The notes under the pieces: generated by a model
What the model was told of the DNA's origin: nothing
What the model saw: only the letters and a program-made list of their open reading frames with translations
Database searches by the model: none
Part shown: one piece after another, positions 1-8,651 of the stretch
How positions within the stretch are numbered: position 1 is the first letter of the stretch
Layout of the letters: the number at the start of each line of letters is the position of its first letter
Assembly: GCF_017165765.1 (NCBI RefSeq)
Contig: NZ_JAFGZD010000022.1
Location: forward strand, 18,593 to 82,592
Origin: Pseudomonas capsici
GTDB taxonomy: Bacteria; Pseudomonadota; Gammaproteobacteria; Pseudomonadales; Pseudomonadaceae
Direction: 5' to 3'
DNA length: 64,000 bases
Position numbers and translations under genes: made by a program

Positions 1-271
1 GCATGCGCAGCAGGTCTTCCCTGACCCAACTGCCACGAGGAATAGGCTGCAAGGCATAGCCGATGGTGTGGCCGTAACGAATCACGGCCTCCCCTTCGGC
101 CAGATCCACAGTACTGACCTTGTGGCTCTGCGGTACGTTATCGACAGTCACCAGCCCGTTGTCGAACTCGGTTCCGGCTGGAACGCCCTGGTCATTGACC
201 ACTACCACCACGTTATCCAGCGGATGCAGCTGGATGTACCGTGGAGAGTCGGCATGTTGAATCAGGTTCAT
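1..271 (-). CDS. garD: Galactarate dehydratase, N-terminal part (cut by window edge)
   Basis: Only the first 90 codons are in the window; the rest lies off the left edge. The protein starts MNLIQHADSPRYIQLHPLDN and contains NDQGVPAGTEF, PQSHKV and IPRGSWV, the pattern of the N-terminal SAF domain of GarD/UxaA-family dehydratases. GarD removes water from meso-galactarate to give 5-dehydro-4-deoxy-D-glucarate, the substrate of the KdgD encoded nearby. The ATG at 269-271 (read on the minus strand) has a GAGG ribosome binding site just upstream and lies 10 bases after the stop of the transporter gene, so the two are probably cotranscribed. Family assignment rests on the N-terminus only; the catalytic domain cannot be inspected here. 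Confidence 0.85.
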   Translation of the reverse strand, partial: MNLIQHADSPRYIQLHPLDNVVVVVNDQGVPAGTEFDNGLVTVDNVPQSHKVSTVDLAEGEAVIRYGHTIGYALQPIPRGSWVREDLLRM

Positions 272-281
272 CACGGTTACC

Positions 282-1658
282 TCAGGATTTGGCTTGTGAA
301 AGGTCGCTGGTCTGGTCGTCCAGCAAAGGCCCCTTGGTTGGCGGCTCTTTCAATTCCACTCGCTTGATTTCACCCACTATGAAGATGTAGCTGATTACCG
401 CCAGCAGCGCGTTCGCGCCGACGAACACCAGTGCCCACTTGAAGGAACCTGTGGAGCTGATGATGTAACCAATCACGATCGGAGTAGTGATCGAGGCAAT
501 GTTACCGAATGTGTTGAACAGGCCACCGCTCAGACCGGCGATCTGTTTTGGCGAGACGTCGGACATCACCGCCCAGCCCAGCGCACCTACACCTTTACCG
601 AAGAACGCCAGCGCCATGAAACCTACGACGACCCATTCGATATCGACATAGTTACAGGTGACGATGGAAGTCGACAGCAGCAGGCCGCCAATGATCGGAG
701 CCTTGCGGGAGAAGGTCAGCGAGTGGCCTTTGCGCAGCAGGTAGTCGGAGATGACACCACCGAGCACACCACCGATGAAACCGCAGATGGCCGGCAAGGA
801 CGCGATGAAACCGGCCTTGAGGATGGTCATGCCGCGTTCCTGCACCAGGTACACCGGGAACCAGGTCAGGAAGAAGTAGGTGATGCCGTTGATGCAGTAC
901 TGGCTCAGGTAGATACCGAGCATCATGCGGTTGGTCAACAACTGGCGAATGTAATCCCAGCGTGGGCCGCCTTTCTTGTCCTTGCTCTTGTCCTGGGTAT
1001 CCAGATCGACCATGCCGCCGTTGCTGGCAATGTGCTCGATCTCGGCTTCGTTGATCAGCGGATGGTTACGCGGGCTGTAAATGACTTTCATCCACAGCAG
1101 CGAGAACACGATACCGCCAGCGCCCATGACGATGAACACATGTTCCCAGCCGAAGGTGTAGACGATCCAGCCCATCAGCGGAGCGAACAGCACCGTGGCG
1201 AAGTATTGCGCCGAGTTGAAGATCGCCGAGGCAGTGCCGCGTTCGGCAGTCGGGAACCAGGAAGCCACGATGCGGGCGTTACCCGGGAAGGATGGCGCTT
1301 CGGCCAGGCCCACCAGGAAGCGCAGCATGAACAGCGCGACGATTGCAGTGGAGACACCGAACTCACCCACATAGCCTTGCAGCAGGGTGAACAGGGACCA
1401 GGTGAAAATGCTCAGGGCATAGACTTTCTTCGACCCGAAACGGTCGAGCAGCCAGCCACCGGGAATCTGACCGGCCACGTAGGCCCAGCCGAATGCAGAG
1501 AAGATGTAGCCAAGGGTTACGGCACTGATGCCGAGGTCTTTCTGAATGCTTGAACCGGCAATCGCGATGGTGGCTCGGTCGGCATAGTTGATCGTGGTGA
1601 CAAGAAACAGCATCAACAGGATCAAATAGCGGACGTGAGTCGGCTTGGACTTTTGCAT
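282..1658 (-). CDS. gudP: Aldarate (glucarate/galactarate-type) MFS transporter
   Basis: A 458-residue integral membrane protein of the anion:cation symporter branch of the major facilitator superfamily, the group of E. coli GudP and GarP. About 12 hydrophobic segments can be read; the first contains INYADRATIAIAG and the loop after the second has the MFS signature GWLLDRFGSKK. It should import galactarate and glucarate by proton symport. Between kdgD and garD it forms the uptake step of the aldarate pathway. The ATG at 1658 is preceded by GGGAG. A terminator hairpin separates it from kdgD, so it probably has its own promoter in 1659-1785 or depends on read-through. Exact substrate is inferred from neighbours; a galactonate/hexuronate transporter of the same family is the alternative. 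Confidence 0.88.
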   Translation of the reverse strand: MQKSKPTHVRYLILLMLFLVTTINYADRATIAIAGSSIQKDLGISAVTLGYIFSAFGWAYVAGQIPGGWLLDRFGSKKVYALSIFTWSLFTLLQGYVGEFGVSTAIVALFMLRFLVGLAEAPSFPGNARIVASWFPTAERGTASAIFNSAQYFATVLFAPLMGWIVYTFGWEHVFIVMGAGGIVFSLLWMKVIYSPRNHPLINEAEIEHIASNGGMVDLDTQDKSKDKKGGPRWDYIRQLLTNRMMLGIYLSQYCINGITYFFLTWFPVYLVQERGMTILKAGFIASLPAICGFIGGVLGGVISDYLLRKGHSLTFSRKAPIIGGLLLSTSIVTCNYVDIEWVVVGFMALAFFGKGVGALGWAVMSDVSPKQIAGLSGGLFNTFGNIASITTPIVIGYIISSTGSFKWALVFVGANALLAVISYIFIVGEIKRVELKEPPTKGPLLDDQTSDLSQAKS

Positions 1659-1788
1659 GTGATTGAACTCCCACTCATTATTTTTTTACGCGGGTAATAC
1701 ATTTTTTTTGGGTCCAGCGATGCAGGCCCCTTAAAAGCGTCGGCGGCGACGACAACTTTTACCTGCATGGTCTTGCGGTCTAACGACA

Positions 1789-1812
1789 AAACCGCTGATT
1801 ACTCAGCGGTTT
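1789..1812 (-). terminator. Intrinsic terminator after kdgD
   Basis: A perfect 10-bp stem (AAACCGCTGA / TCAGCGGTTT) with a 4-base loop lies 14 bases beyond the kdgD stop. On the minus strand it is followed by TGTCGTT, a weak T tract. It would end or reduce transcription between kdgD and gudP. Confidence 0.65.
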
Positions 1813-1825
1813 GCCTGTAGCGGTG

Positions 1826-2737
1826 TTACTGCTTGCCTTGCTTGTCCATCAGCGCAGCCAGCATTTCGACTTCTTCGGCAGTCAGGTCAGTCAGCGGTGC
1901 GCGAACCGGACCTGCGTCGTAACCGGCGATTTTTGCGCCAGCCTTGACGATACTCACGGCATAACCGGCTTTGCGGTTACGGATTTCCAGGTATGGCAGG
2001 AAGAAATCGTCGATGTACTTGCCGACCGCTTCGTGATCGTCGCGAGCGATCGCGTGGTAGAAGTCCATCGCCAGCTTCGGAACGAAGTTGAATACCGCCG
2101 AGGAATAGACCGGAACGCCCAGCGCCTTGTAAGCGGCGGCATAGACTTCAGCGGTCGGCAGACCACCCAGGTACGAGAAGCGGTCACCCAGACGACGGCG
2201 GATCGAAACCATCAGTTCGATATCGCCCAGGCCATCCTTGTAACCGATCAGGTTCGGGTTGCGCTCGGCCAGTTTTTCCAGCAGCGGAGCGGTCAGGCGG
2301 CAAACGTTACGGTTGTAGACGACCACGCCGATCTTGACCGACTTGCAGACCGCTTCAACGTGAGCGGCAACGCCGTCCTGGCTGGCTTCAGTCAGGTAGT
2401 GCGGCAGCAGCAACAGACCTTTGGCGCCCAGACGCTCGGCTTCTTGAGCGTACTCGATGGCTTGACGAGTCGGGCCACCTACACCGGCCAGGATTGGCAC
2501 GCTGGTTGCGCAAGTGTCGACGGCAGTCTTGATGATTTCGGAGTATTCGCTGGCCGCCAGGGAGAAGAACTCACCGGTGCCGCCTGCGGCGAACAGTGCA
2601 CTGGCGCCGTACGGAGCCAGCCACTCAAGGCGCTTGATATAGCCAGCGCGATTGAAATCGTCCTGAGCATTGAAATCGGTAACCGGGAAAGACAGCAGAC
2701 CGGAGGAGAGGATGGACTTCAGTTCTTGTGGATTCAT
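1826..2737 (-). CDS. kdgD: 5-dehydro-4-deoxyglucarate dehydratase
   Basis: A 303-residue member of the DapA/N-acetylneuraminate lyase TIM-barrel family. It decarboxylates and dehydrates 5-dehydro-4-deoxy-D-glucarate to 2,5-dioxopentanoate (2-oxoglutarate semialdehyde), which feeds the TCA cycle. Visible family motifs are AAGGTGEFFSL (residues 51-60), the catalytic Tyr in VVVYNRN (Tyr141) and the Schiff-base lysine in GYKDG (Lys167). The sequence matches Pseudomonas KdgD closely in N-terminus and length. It is the second enzyme after GarD, with transporter and dehydratase downstream on the same strand and a FadR-type regulator upstream. ATG at 2737, preceded by AGGGTG. Confidence 0.93.
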   Translation of the reverse strand: MNPQELKSILSSGLLSFPVTDFNAQDDFNRAGYIKRLEWLAPYGASALFAAGGTGEFFSLAASEYSEIIKTAVDTCATSVPILAGVGGPTRQAIEYAQEAERLGAKGLLLLPHYLTEASQDGVAAHVEAVCKSVKIGVVVYNRNVCRLTAPLLEKLAERNPNLIGYKDGLGDIELMVSIRRRLGDRFSYLGGLPTAEVYAAAYKALGVPVYSSAVFNFVPKLAMDFYHAIARDDHEAVGKYIDDFFLPYLEIRNRKAGYAVSIVKAGAKIAGYDAGPVRAPLTDLTAEEVEMLAALMDKQGKQ

Positions 2738-2868
2738 TATTCGAACACCCTGTGGGACAAAATTATTAGAGGATCACCGGGGGGCAGATCCGATGTCGTA
2801 AGTCATCGTACAACTGAAAATAAAATGTCTCAACAGGGATTTGCAGGTTTTTCGGAACTAAAGCGATG

Positions 2869-2887
2869 AAAGGGCTTCGAGCCCTTT
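2869..2887 (-). terminator. Probable terminator of the FadR/GntR regulator gene
   Basis: An 8-bp perfect stem (AAAGGGCT / AGCCCTTT) with a 3-base loop sits between the regulator and kdgD, about 150 bases past the regulator stop. There is no clear T run on the minus strand, so termination strength is uncertain. Confidence 0.4.
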
Positions 2888-2952
2888 AAAGACGGGGGGT
2901 TACAGGATTTTTGACGGGAGGTGGTAGTTATAGGATCACTGAGAGCCTTGAG

Positions 2953-2994
2953 CTACAAGCTACAAGCTACAAGCTACAAGCTACAAGCTACAAG
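2953..2994. repeat. Six tandem copies of the heptamer CTACAAG
   Basis: Six perfect copies of CTACAAG run without interruption, followed by degenerate related sequence to about 3032 (CTT, TTGAAGCTTAAAGCTTGAGG). The 7-base unit is not a multiple of three and lies outside coding sequence. Such repeats change copy number by slippage. Confidence 0.9.
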
Positions 2995-3037
2995 CTTTTG
3001 ACTTGAAGCTTAAAGCTTGAGGCTTGCAGCTCACATC

Positions 3038-3796
3038 CTACGCCCTCTGCGACTCTGCCTCTTCATGTGCATGACGCAGGCGTTCGCGGCTGTTGGTGAG
3101 GTGCAGGCGCATGGCGGCGCGGGCGGCGTCGGCGTCCTGGCGGGCGATGGCTTCGTAGATTTCTTCGTGCTCGCGACTCAGGCGGCTCATGTAATGCTGC
3201 TGATCATCATGGGCCAGACGTGCCGAGTTCAGGCGCGTGCGTGGAATGATACTGGTACCCAGGTGGGTCATGATGTCGGTGAAATAACGGTTGCCGGTGG
3301 ACAGCGCGATCTGCAGGTGGAACTGGAAGTCCGACGCCACGGCATCGCTGGCATGGGCCGCGCTTTCGTTCAGGGCATCGAGCGCCGCACGCATGGCGGC
3401 CAGTTGCTCATCGCTGCGACGCTGGGCCGCCAGCCCTGCGGACTCGACCTCCAGGCTGATACGCAATTCCAGAACTGCCAGCACATCACGCAAGGTGACG
3501 ATGGTGGCCGGATCGATCCGGAAACCGCTGGGGCTCGGGATATCCAGCACAAAAGTGCCGATCCCGTGCCGGGTCTCGACCAGACCGGAAGCCTGCAGCC
3601 GGGAAATGGCTTCGCGAACCACCGTCCGACTCACGCCCTGCTCTTCCATGATGGCGGATTCGGTCGGGAGTTTGTCGCCGCGCTTGAGTTGCCCGCTGCT
3701 GATGCGCTCGGACAGTTCAGTCACCAGTTCCTGCGCAAGACTGCGGTGCTTTCTGCGTGCGCGAGGCGCAGCGGTTTGCTTTTCCATATCCAACAT
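3038..3796 (-). CDS. FadR/GntR-family (FCD) transcriptional regulator
   Basis: A winged-helix GntR N-terminal domain (LAQELVTELSERISSGQLKR ... LPTESAIMEEQGVSRTVVREAISRLQASGLVETRHGIGTFV) is followed by an all-helical FCD effector domain with a long helical run and conserved His residues near the C-terminus. Length is about 252 residues from the ATG at 3796; an ATG at 3787 is the alternative, and a longer TTG-started frame reaching 3817 is less likely. The gene lies directly upstream of kdgD-gudP-garD on the same strand and is likely the aldarate-responsive regulator of that cluster. An inverted repeat at 3838-3850, 42 bases upstream of the start, could be its own operator. The effector is not visible from sequence. 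Confidence 0.85.
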   Translation of the reverse strand: MLDMEKQTAAPRARRKHRSLAQELVTELSERISSGQLKRGDKLPTESAIMEEQGVSRTVVREAISRLQASGLVETRHGIGTFVLDIPSPSGFRIDPATIVTLRDVLAVLELRISLEVESAGLAAQRRSDEQLAAMRAALDALNESAAHASDAVASDFQFHLQIALSTGNRYFTDIMTHLGTSIIPRTRLNSARLAHDDQQHYMSRLSREHEEIYEAIARQDADAARAAMRLHLTNSRERLRHAHEEAESQRA

Positions 3797-3837
3797 CGAT
3801 CTCGGCACTGTTAACAAAGGCCAATCATAGCTCAGCG

Positions 3838-3850
3838 GTTATACGATAAC
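3838..3850. promoter_or_regulatory. Candidate GntR-type operator (inverted repeat)
   Basis: GTTAT-ACG-ATAAC is a perfect 5-bp inverted repeat with a 3-base spacer, placed 42 bases upstream of the regulator start. Short palindromes of this size and position are typical of FadR/GntR autoregulatory sites. The assignment is inference. Confidence 0.35.
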
Positions 3851-3884
3851 ACCCTGAAAACCGAAGGACGGGGACAGACTGAAT

Positions 3885-5612
3885 TCAGACAAGATATTGC
3901 TGCGTTGTCTGTTCGAGCAACTTGCCCCCTTCCATCCGCAGATACCGATCATGAAAACGCTTGAGACTGCTGCGGTGCCCGATGCTGAGAAGCGTCATGT
4001 CGGGCAGCTCATTGATAAGTGCCTGATACAGCGCCGCTTCGTCTTCTTCGTCCATGGCCGACGTGGCTTCATCCAGATACAGCCACTTCGGCGCAAACAA
4101 CAGAGCCCTGGCAAAAGCCACACGCTGCTGCTCGCCGGGCGATAGCAGGCGCTGCCAATGGTTTTCCTCGTCCAGCCTGGCAACCAGATGATCCAGACGG
4201 CAGGTGTGCAGCACCTCGACAAATCGCTGAGGCGGATATTGCTCAGCCGTCTGTGGATAACTCAGGGCTTCGCGCAGCGTACCAATGGGCAGGTAAGGCT
4301 TTTGCGGCATGAACATATAGCGCTCGTCCGGCAAGCGGATTTGCCCCTGTCCTTGATGCCATAACCCGCCCAGAGCGCGCAGCAAAGTGCTTTTGCCACT
4401 TCCCGAACGGCCACTGAGCATGACCCGTTCGCCGCCATGGATAGACAGACTGGCATCCCGCAGCAGTTCGCGGCCACCGGCAAGGCCCAGTCCAAGTGCC
4501 TGCAATTGCAAGACTTCACCGTCACGACCGAGAGCAATGGCCGAGCGATGCGCTTCATTGTCATCCATGCCCTGGCGGAAGCTGAGCAGGCGATCACAGG
4601 TTGCGCGCCACGAAGCCAGCGAGGCATAAGCCTCGATGAACCAGCTGAAGTTTTCCTGCACATTGCCAAAGGCCGAGTTGATCTGCATCAGATCGCCCAG
4701 CTCGATCTTCCCGGCGAAATACCGGGGTGCGGCGACAATGAACGGGAAGATAAGCGCAATCTGCGAATAGCCTGCAGTAAAGAAAGTGAGGCTTTTCTGC
4801 ACCTTCATGATGGAGCGGAAGTTGCTCCAGATCATGCCGAAGCGATTGCCCAGCCGCTGCTTCTCGTTGGGCTCGCCATCGCACAGCGCGATGCTCTCGG
4901 CGTTTTCCCGCACCCGCACCAGAGCAAAACGCATGTCGGCTTCAAAGCGTTCCTGCTGGTTGTTCAACACGATCAGACGCCGTCCGATCAGGTGCGTCAG
5001 CCAGCTACCGACCACGGCATACACCAGCGCCGCCCAGAACATGTAGCCGTGAATCGTGAAACCCAGCACTTCGACACTGCCGGAAACGCCCCACAGGATG
5101 ACCGAGAACGACACCAGACTGACCACGGTACTCATCAGCCCGATCCCCAGCGACAGGGTTCGGCTCGTGAACTGATCGAGGTCTTCGGACAACCGCTGGT
5201 CAGGGTTATCGGTGTAACCGGCCTGCTCCAGCTGGTAGTAATTCTTGTGGCTGAGCCACTTGGCAAAATGCTGCTCGGTGAGCCAGCGACGCCAGCGAAT
5301 GGTGAGCATCTGCGTCAGGTAAAGGCGATACACAGCAACCAGAATCGCCAAGGCGGCAATCGCGCAGAAATACAGCGTCAGGTGAGTGAAAGACGCCAGG
5401 TCCTTCTTTTCCAGAGCGTTGTAGAAATCCCGGTACCAACTGTTGATCTGCACCGAAATTTCCACGCTGAACAGCGACAGGGCAATCACCGACGCCAGCA
5501 GCAACCAGGCCATGCGCCTGTCTTCGCTGCGCCAGTAAGGCGTGATCAGCTTCCAGACTCTGGGGAGGAACGTACCGCTCGGGGCGTCGTTGACTTCAGG
5601 ATTGCGATTCAT
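3885..5612 (-). CDS. ABC transporter, fused permease-ATPase, YddA/SbmA-BacA-like
   Basis: A 575-residue protein with an N-terminal SbmA/BacA-like membrane domain (residues about 1-330; NSWYRDFYNALEKKD and RWRRWLTEQHFAKWLSHKNYY are family features) and a C-terminal ABC ATPase. Walker A is GRSGSGKST, the signature is LSPGEQQRVAFARAL and Walker B is WLYLDEATSAMDEED. This is the E. coli YddA architecture: a homodimeric exporter-like ABC protein of poorly known substrate, related to the cobalamin/antimicrobial-peptide carriers BacA and SbmA. Start ATG at 5612. It ends at 3885, next to the divergent end of the aldarate cluster. Substrate unknown; nothing in the neighbours fixes it. Confidence 0.85.
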   Translation of the reverse strand: MNRNPEVNDAPSGTFLPRVWKLITPYWRSEDRRMAWLLLASVIALSLFSVEISVQINSWYRDFYNALEKKDLASFTHLTLYFCAIAALAILVAVYRLYLTQMLTIRWRRWLTEQHFAKWLSHKNYYQLEQAGYTDNPDQRLSEDLDQFTSRTLSLGIGLMSTVVSLVSFSVILWGVSGSVEVLGFTIHGYMFWAALVYAVVGSWLTHLIGRRLIVLNNQQERFEADMRFALVRVRENAESIALCDGEPNEKQRLGNRFGMIWSNFRSIMKVQKSLTFFTAGYSQIALIFPFIVAAPRYFAGKIELGDLMQINSAFGNVQENFSWFIEAYASLASWRATCDRLLSFRQGMDDNEAHRSAIALGRDGEVLQLQALGLGLAGGRELLRDASLSIHGGERVMLSGRSGSGKSTLLRALGGLWHQGQGQIRLPDERYMFMPQKPYLPIGTLREALSYPQTAEQYPPQRFVEVLHTCRLDHLVARLDEENHWQRLLSPGEQQRVAFARALLFAPKWLYLDEATSAMDEEDEAALYQALINELPDMTLLSIGHRSSLKRFHDRYLRMEGGKLLEQTTQQYLV

Positions 5613-5702
5613 GGTTCAGGCCCGGCTTCTCTATCTGAAAGAAGAACAATGCCTGTTCACAATGAAGCAAAAACGCCCTCTGACCTCATGAATAAAACTT
5701 CA

Positions 5703-6266
5703 TCAACGACGCACAGGACGCTTCTGCAATTTGCGCTGCAAGGTGCGGCGGTGCATGCCCAGCGCACGGGCCGTGGCCGAGATATTGCCTTCATGCTCGG
5801 TCAGTACCCGCTGAATGTGCTCCCATTGCAGGCGATCCACCGACATGGGGTTTTCCGGCACCAGGGTGTCCAGATTCGCATGCTCGGACAGCAGGGCCGC
5901 CAGCACGTCGTCGGCATCCGCCGGTTTGCACAGGTAGTTGCAGGCACCGCGCTTGATCGCCTCGACCGCCGTCGCAATGCTCGAATAACCGGTGAGGATC
6001 ACCACGCGCATGTCGGGGTCCAGTTCCAGCAGCTTGGGCAGCAGCACCAGACCGGAGTCGCCGTCCATCTTCAGGTCGAGCGCGGCGTACTCGGGGATAT
6101 CGTTCTGGGCAATCACCAGCCCTTCTTCGGCCGAACCGGCGGTGCTGACGCGAAAACCACGACGGCTCATGGCCCGTGCCATGACACGGGTAAAGGTTGC
6201 GTCGTCGTCGACCAGCAGCAAATGCGGAAGCTCTTCGCCTTCGACCTGGATGTCATCATCACTCAT
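5703..6266 (-). CDS. roxR: Redox response regulator, RegA/PrrA/RoxR type
   Basis: A 187-residue two-domain regulator: an N-terminal receiver (HLLLVDDDATF; phosphoacceptor Asp64 in AALDLKMDG; VILTGYSS; Lys in LCKPADADD) and a short C-terminal Fis-like helix-turn-helix (EGNISATARALGMHRRTLQR). This length and layout are those of RegA/PrrA/ActR/RoxR, which control respiratory oxidases and redox metabolism. Its start overlaps the stop of the sensor gene in ATGA (6263-6266), so the pair is translationally coupled. The partner carries a RegB redox motif, which supports the assignment. Confidence 0.92.
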   Translation of the reverse strand: MSDDDIQVEGEELPHLLLVDDDATFTRVMARAMSRRGFRVSTAGSAEEGLVIAQNDIPEYAALDLKMDGDSGLVLLPKLLELDPDMRVVILTGYSSIATAVEAIKRGACNYLCKPADADDVLAALLSEHANLDTLVPENPMSVDRLQWEHIQRVLTEHEGNISATARALGMHRRTLQRKLQKRPVRR

Positions 6267-7522
6267 GCTTTATCTCCTTGAGTGTCACGAGGCAAGCGCA
6301 GCTCGGTGAGCGTGCCGCCCTCTTCATGACGGTAGAGTTTTACCGAGCCCCCGGCGCGGGTGACGCTGGCCTTGCTCAAAAACAGGCCCAGGCCAAAGCC
6401 TTTGCCCTTGGTGGTAAAGAATGGCTTGCCGATCTGCTCGGCAATGGCCAGCGGCACACCCGGGCCGTGGTCACGGATATTGATACAGATTTCCGCACTA
6501 TCCCAATCCAGATTCACTTCCAGCCCGTCGGGACAGGCATCGGCGGCATTGTTCAAGAGGTTGAGCAGCGCCTGGGTGAGGTCAGGCGGCGGTGCCAGCA
6601 TCGGCACATCGCCTTTGCCCAGCTGGAAAAAACGATAACTGACCTCAGGGCGCATCAGGTGCCAGCGGTTCAGCGACTCATCCATCCACTGGATCACCGT
6701 CTGATCTTCCACCGCCATGCGCCGGTTGGCTTCAGCAGCGCGCACCAGTTGCTGGAGTGTCTGCTTGCACTGCTTGACCTGTTCCTGCAGGACCGACAGG
6801 TCGTCCTGCAACTCGGGATTACTATGATCCTGACGCATTTCCTTGAGCAGCACGCTCATGGTCGCCAGAGGCGTGCCCAGTTCATGGGCCGCACCTGCGG
6901 CCTGGGTCGCGACGGCCAGCAATTGCTCGTCACGCAGGCCCTCTTCGCGGCGTACCGCTCGCAACTGCTCCTGACGACGCAGCTCTTCGGCCATCTTCGC
7001 CGCAAAGAACGTGATGACCGAAGCCGCCAGAGCAAAGCTGAGCCACATGCCATAGATCTGCATGTTCTCTCTGGAGATCGGATAGGTTTCCAGCGGATAG
7101 GAGCGGTACAGAAGCGCGGTATAGAGCGTCAGGGCGATACCGGACAGGATCAGGGAATAGCGCCATGGCAAGGTCACGGCAGCGATGGTCAGCGGCACCA
7201 GATAATAGGAAACGAACGGGTTGGTCGATCCACCGGAGAAGTACAGCAAGGCACTGTGGATGATCAGGTCCAGCGCCAGTTGCAGCGCATACTCCAGCTC
7301 CGTGACAGGCCAGGAGGTACGCAAGCGCACGGCCGTCAGCACGCACAGCGCGACCGAGCAGCCGAGGGTAATCGACAGCGGCAACCAGGGCAGCGGCAGC
7401 ACATTGAACAGCCAGGCAATGCCGACCGAACCGGCTTGCGCAGCCAGCACCAGAGTGCGAATGAACGTCAGGCGCCACAGGTTCTGGCGCGAGGCTGAAA
7501 GCATTTGAACGGGGGCGAGCAT
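6263..7522 (-). CDS. roxS: Redox sensor histidine kinase, RegB/PrrB/RoxS type
   Basis: A 419-residue membrane kinase. The start chosen is the ATG at 7522 because AGGAGA lies six bases upstream; a longer TTG-started frame to 7600 lacks support. About six transmembrane helices fill residues 20-180, and the loop GGSTNPFVSYYLVP (97-110) matches the conserved GGxxNPF quinone/redox box of RegB. The H-box is AAGAAHELGTPL with His213; the ATPase domain has LLNNAADA, DHGPGVP and KGFGLGLFLS. It senses the respiratory redox state and phosphorylates the coupled RoxR. The redox-active cysteine of RegB was not located with certainty. Confidence 0.92.
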   Translation of the reverse strand: MLAPVQMLSASRQNLWRLTFIRTLVLAAQAGSVGIAWLFNVLPLPWLPLSITLGCSVALCVLTAVRLRTSWPVTELEYALQLALDLIIHSALLYFSGGSTNPFVSYYLVPLTIAAVTLPWRYSLILSGIALTLYTALLYRSYPLETYPISRENMQIYGMWLSFALAASVITFFAAKMAEELRRQEQLRAVRREEGLRDEQLLAVATQAAGAAHELGTPLATMSVLLKEMRQDHSNPELQDDLSVLQEQVKQCKQTLQQLVRAAEANRRMAVEDQTVIQWMDESLNRWHLMRPEVSYRFFQLGKGDVPMLAPPPDLTQALLNLLNNAADACPDGLEVNLDWDSAEICINIRDHGPGVPLAIAEQIGKPFFTTKGKGFGLGLFLSKASVTRAGGSVKLYRHEEGGTLTELRLPRDTQGDKA

Positions 7523-7707
7523 GAGCTCTCCTGATGAGCGCTCCAGGCGGATCGAAACGAGTATAACCAAGCGAGAGGCAAAACTGGAAAAGTGCGTCAA
7601 AGCGCCACAGACACGACTGTCCGGAACCGGAACCGTTGGCTACAGTCATATGGCTTTGCATCAGTCCGACAACCGCCGGATGACGCTTTTATAACAAGGA
7701 GTTTCCC

Positions 7708-8421
7708 ATGTTCAATCTTCGCCCTGTCGCCCTGGTCATCACGCTGGGGATCACGATCCTGGCCTGCGCCCAGGCCATTGCCGAGGAACCCCGTTACAAC
7801 CAGATTTCATTGCGCGCCGAGGTCAATCAGGAAGTCCAGCGCGACCTGATGCTCGTCACGCTCTACAGCGAAGCCCAGAACAGCGATCCGGCAAAGCTCG
7901 CGGCGCAGATCACCGAAACCCTGAACAAGGCGCTGGGTCAGGCGCGTCAGGTCAAGGACGTGACGATCCGCCAGGGCAGCCGCAACAGCTACCCCATTTA
8001 CGACGAGAAAGGCCAGACCATCACTGGCTGGCGTGAGCGCGCCGAACTGCGCCTGGAAAGTGCCGACTTCGCCGCGCTGTCCAAACTGACGGGCGAGTTG
8101 CTGACCGACCTGAAAATGGGTGGCATGGACTTCTCCATTTCCACACCAACCCGCAAGGCCAGTGAAGATGCCTTGCTCAAGGATGCCGTTACCGCGTTCA
8201 AGGCCCGCGCCCAACTGGTCACCGAGGCTCTGGGTGGCACAGGCTACAAACTGGTGAACCTGAACCTCAATACCTCGGGTTATCCACAGCCGTACCTGCG
8301 CGCGCCGGTCATGATGATGAAAGCCGAACGCGCCGACGCGGCCCCGACACCGGATGTCGAAGCCGGCACCAGCCAGGTCAGCGTTGCAGCCGATGGTGTG
8401 ATCGAGGTGCAGATTCCCTGA
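7708..8421 (+). CDS. SIMPL-domain (DUF541) periplasmic protein
   Basis: A 237-residue exported protein with a signal peptide (MFNLRPVALVITLGITILAC...) followed by a SIMPL/DUF541 domain: YNQISLRAEVNQEVQRDLMLVTLYSE, ITGWRERAELRLES and a C-terminal DGVIEVQIP. ILAC resembles a lipobox, so a lipoprotein form is possible, though cleavage at AIA/EE by signal peptidase I is equally plausible. SIMPL proteins are linked to oxidative stress resistance, without a defined reaction. AAGGAG lies upstream of the ATG at 7708. It is transcribed away from roxS and appears monocistronic. Confidence 0.82.
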   Translation: MFNLRPVALVITLGITILACAQAIAEEPRYNQISLRAEVNQEVQRDLMLVTLYSEAQNSDPAKLAAQITETLNKALGQARQVKDVTIRQGSRNSYPIYDEKGQTITGWRERAELRLESADFAALSKLTGELLTDLKMGGMDFSISTPTRKASEDALLKDAVTAFKARAQLVTEALGGTGYKLVNLNLNTSGYPQPYLRAPVMMMKAERADAAPTPDVEAGTSQVSVAADGVIEVQIP

Positions 8422-8494
8422 TTGCACAGAACAGACGATCTCTGAGGGGGAGCGGAGCGCCACCCGATTCGCTCCCCACAGATACATCCATTCA

Positions 8495-8517
8495 TCGCGG
8501 CCAAGGCTCCTCCCACC
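8495..8517. repeat. REP-type half element
   Basis: TCGCGGCCAAGGCTCCTCCC plus three bases closely matches the arm of the palindrome at 22833-22888 read on the other strand. It sits between two same-strand genes. The second arm is not evident, so this is a single REP fragment. Confidence 0.55.
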
Positions 8518-8651
8518 TTGTCCGCATCACCTCCCGACACCCCGTGCCCCCCTTGCCCTACAACACTCATCGCCCTGCCTGATTTTCCCCTCCCGTGTAA
8601 CTCGTAAACTCACCTGTAACTTCTAATAACCGTTCAATAAAGGAATCAAGG

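Larger units (their letters stand above)
2738..3037. other. Intergenic region: kdgD promoter side, terminator hairpin and tandem repeat
   Basis: About 300 bases without a gene. From left to right it holds the kdgD leader, a hairpin at 2869-2887 that could terminate the regulator gene, and a 7-base tandem repeat at 2953-2994. No convincing promoter hexamers were found by eye. The stretch TTGTACGATGACTTACGACA (minus strand, about 2796-2815) has two related half-sites and may be a regulator target, but symmetry is poor. Confidence 0.5.

Noticed and set aside
2953..3032. Possible CRISPR array at the tandem repeat
   Set aside because: The unit is 7 bases with no spacers, and no cas genes are nearby.
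4437..6281. Long open frame on the plus strand (614 codons) opposite the ABC exporter and roxR
   Set aside because: It is antisense to two clear protein families, has no ribosome binding site and its composition (Gln/Arg/His-rich) is that of a mirror frame in G/C-rich DNA.
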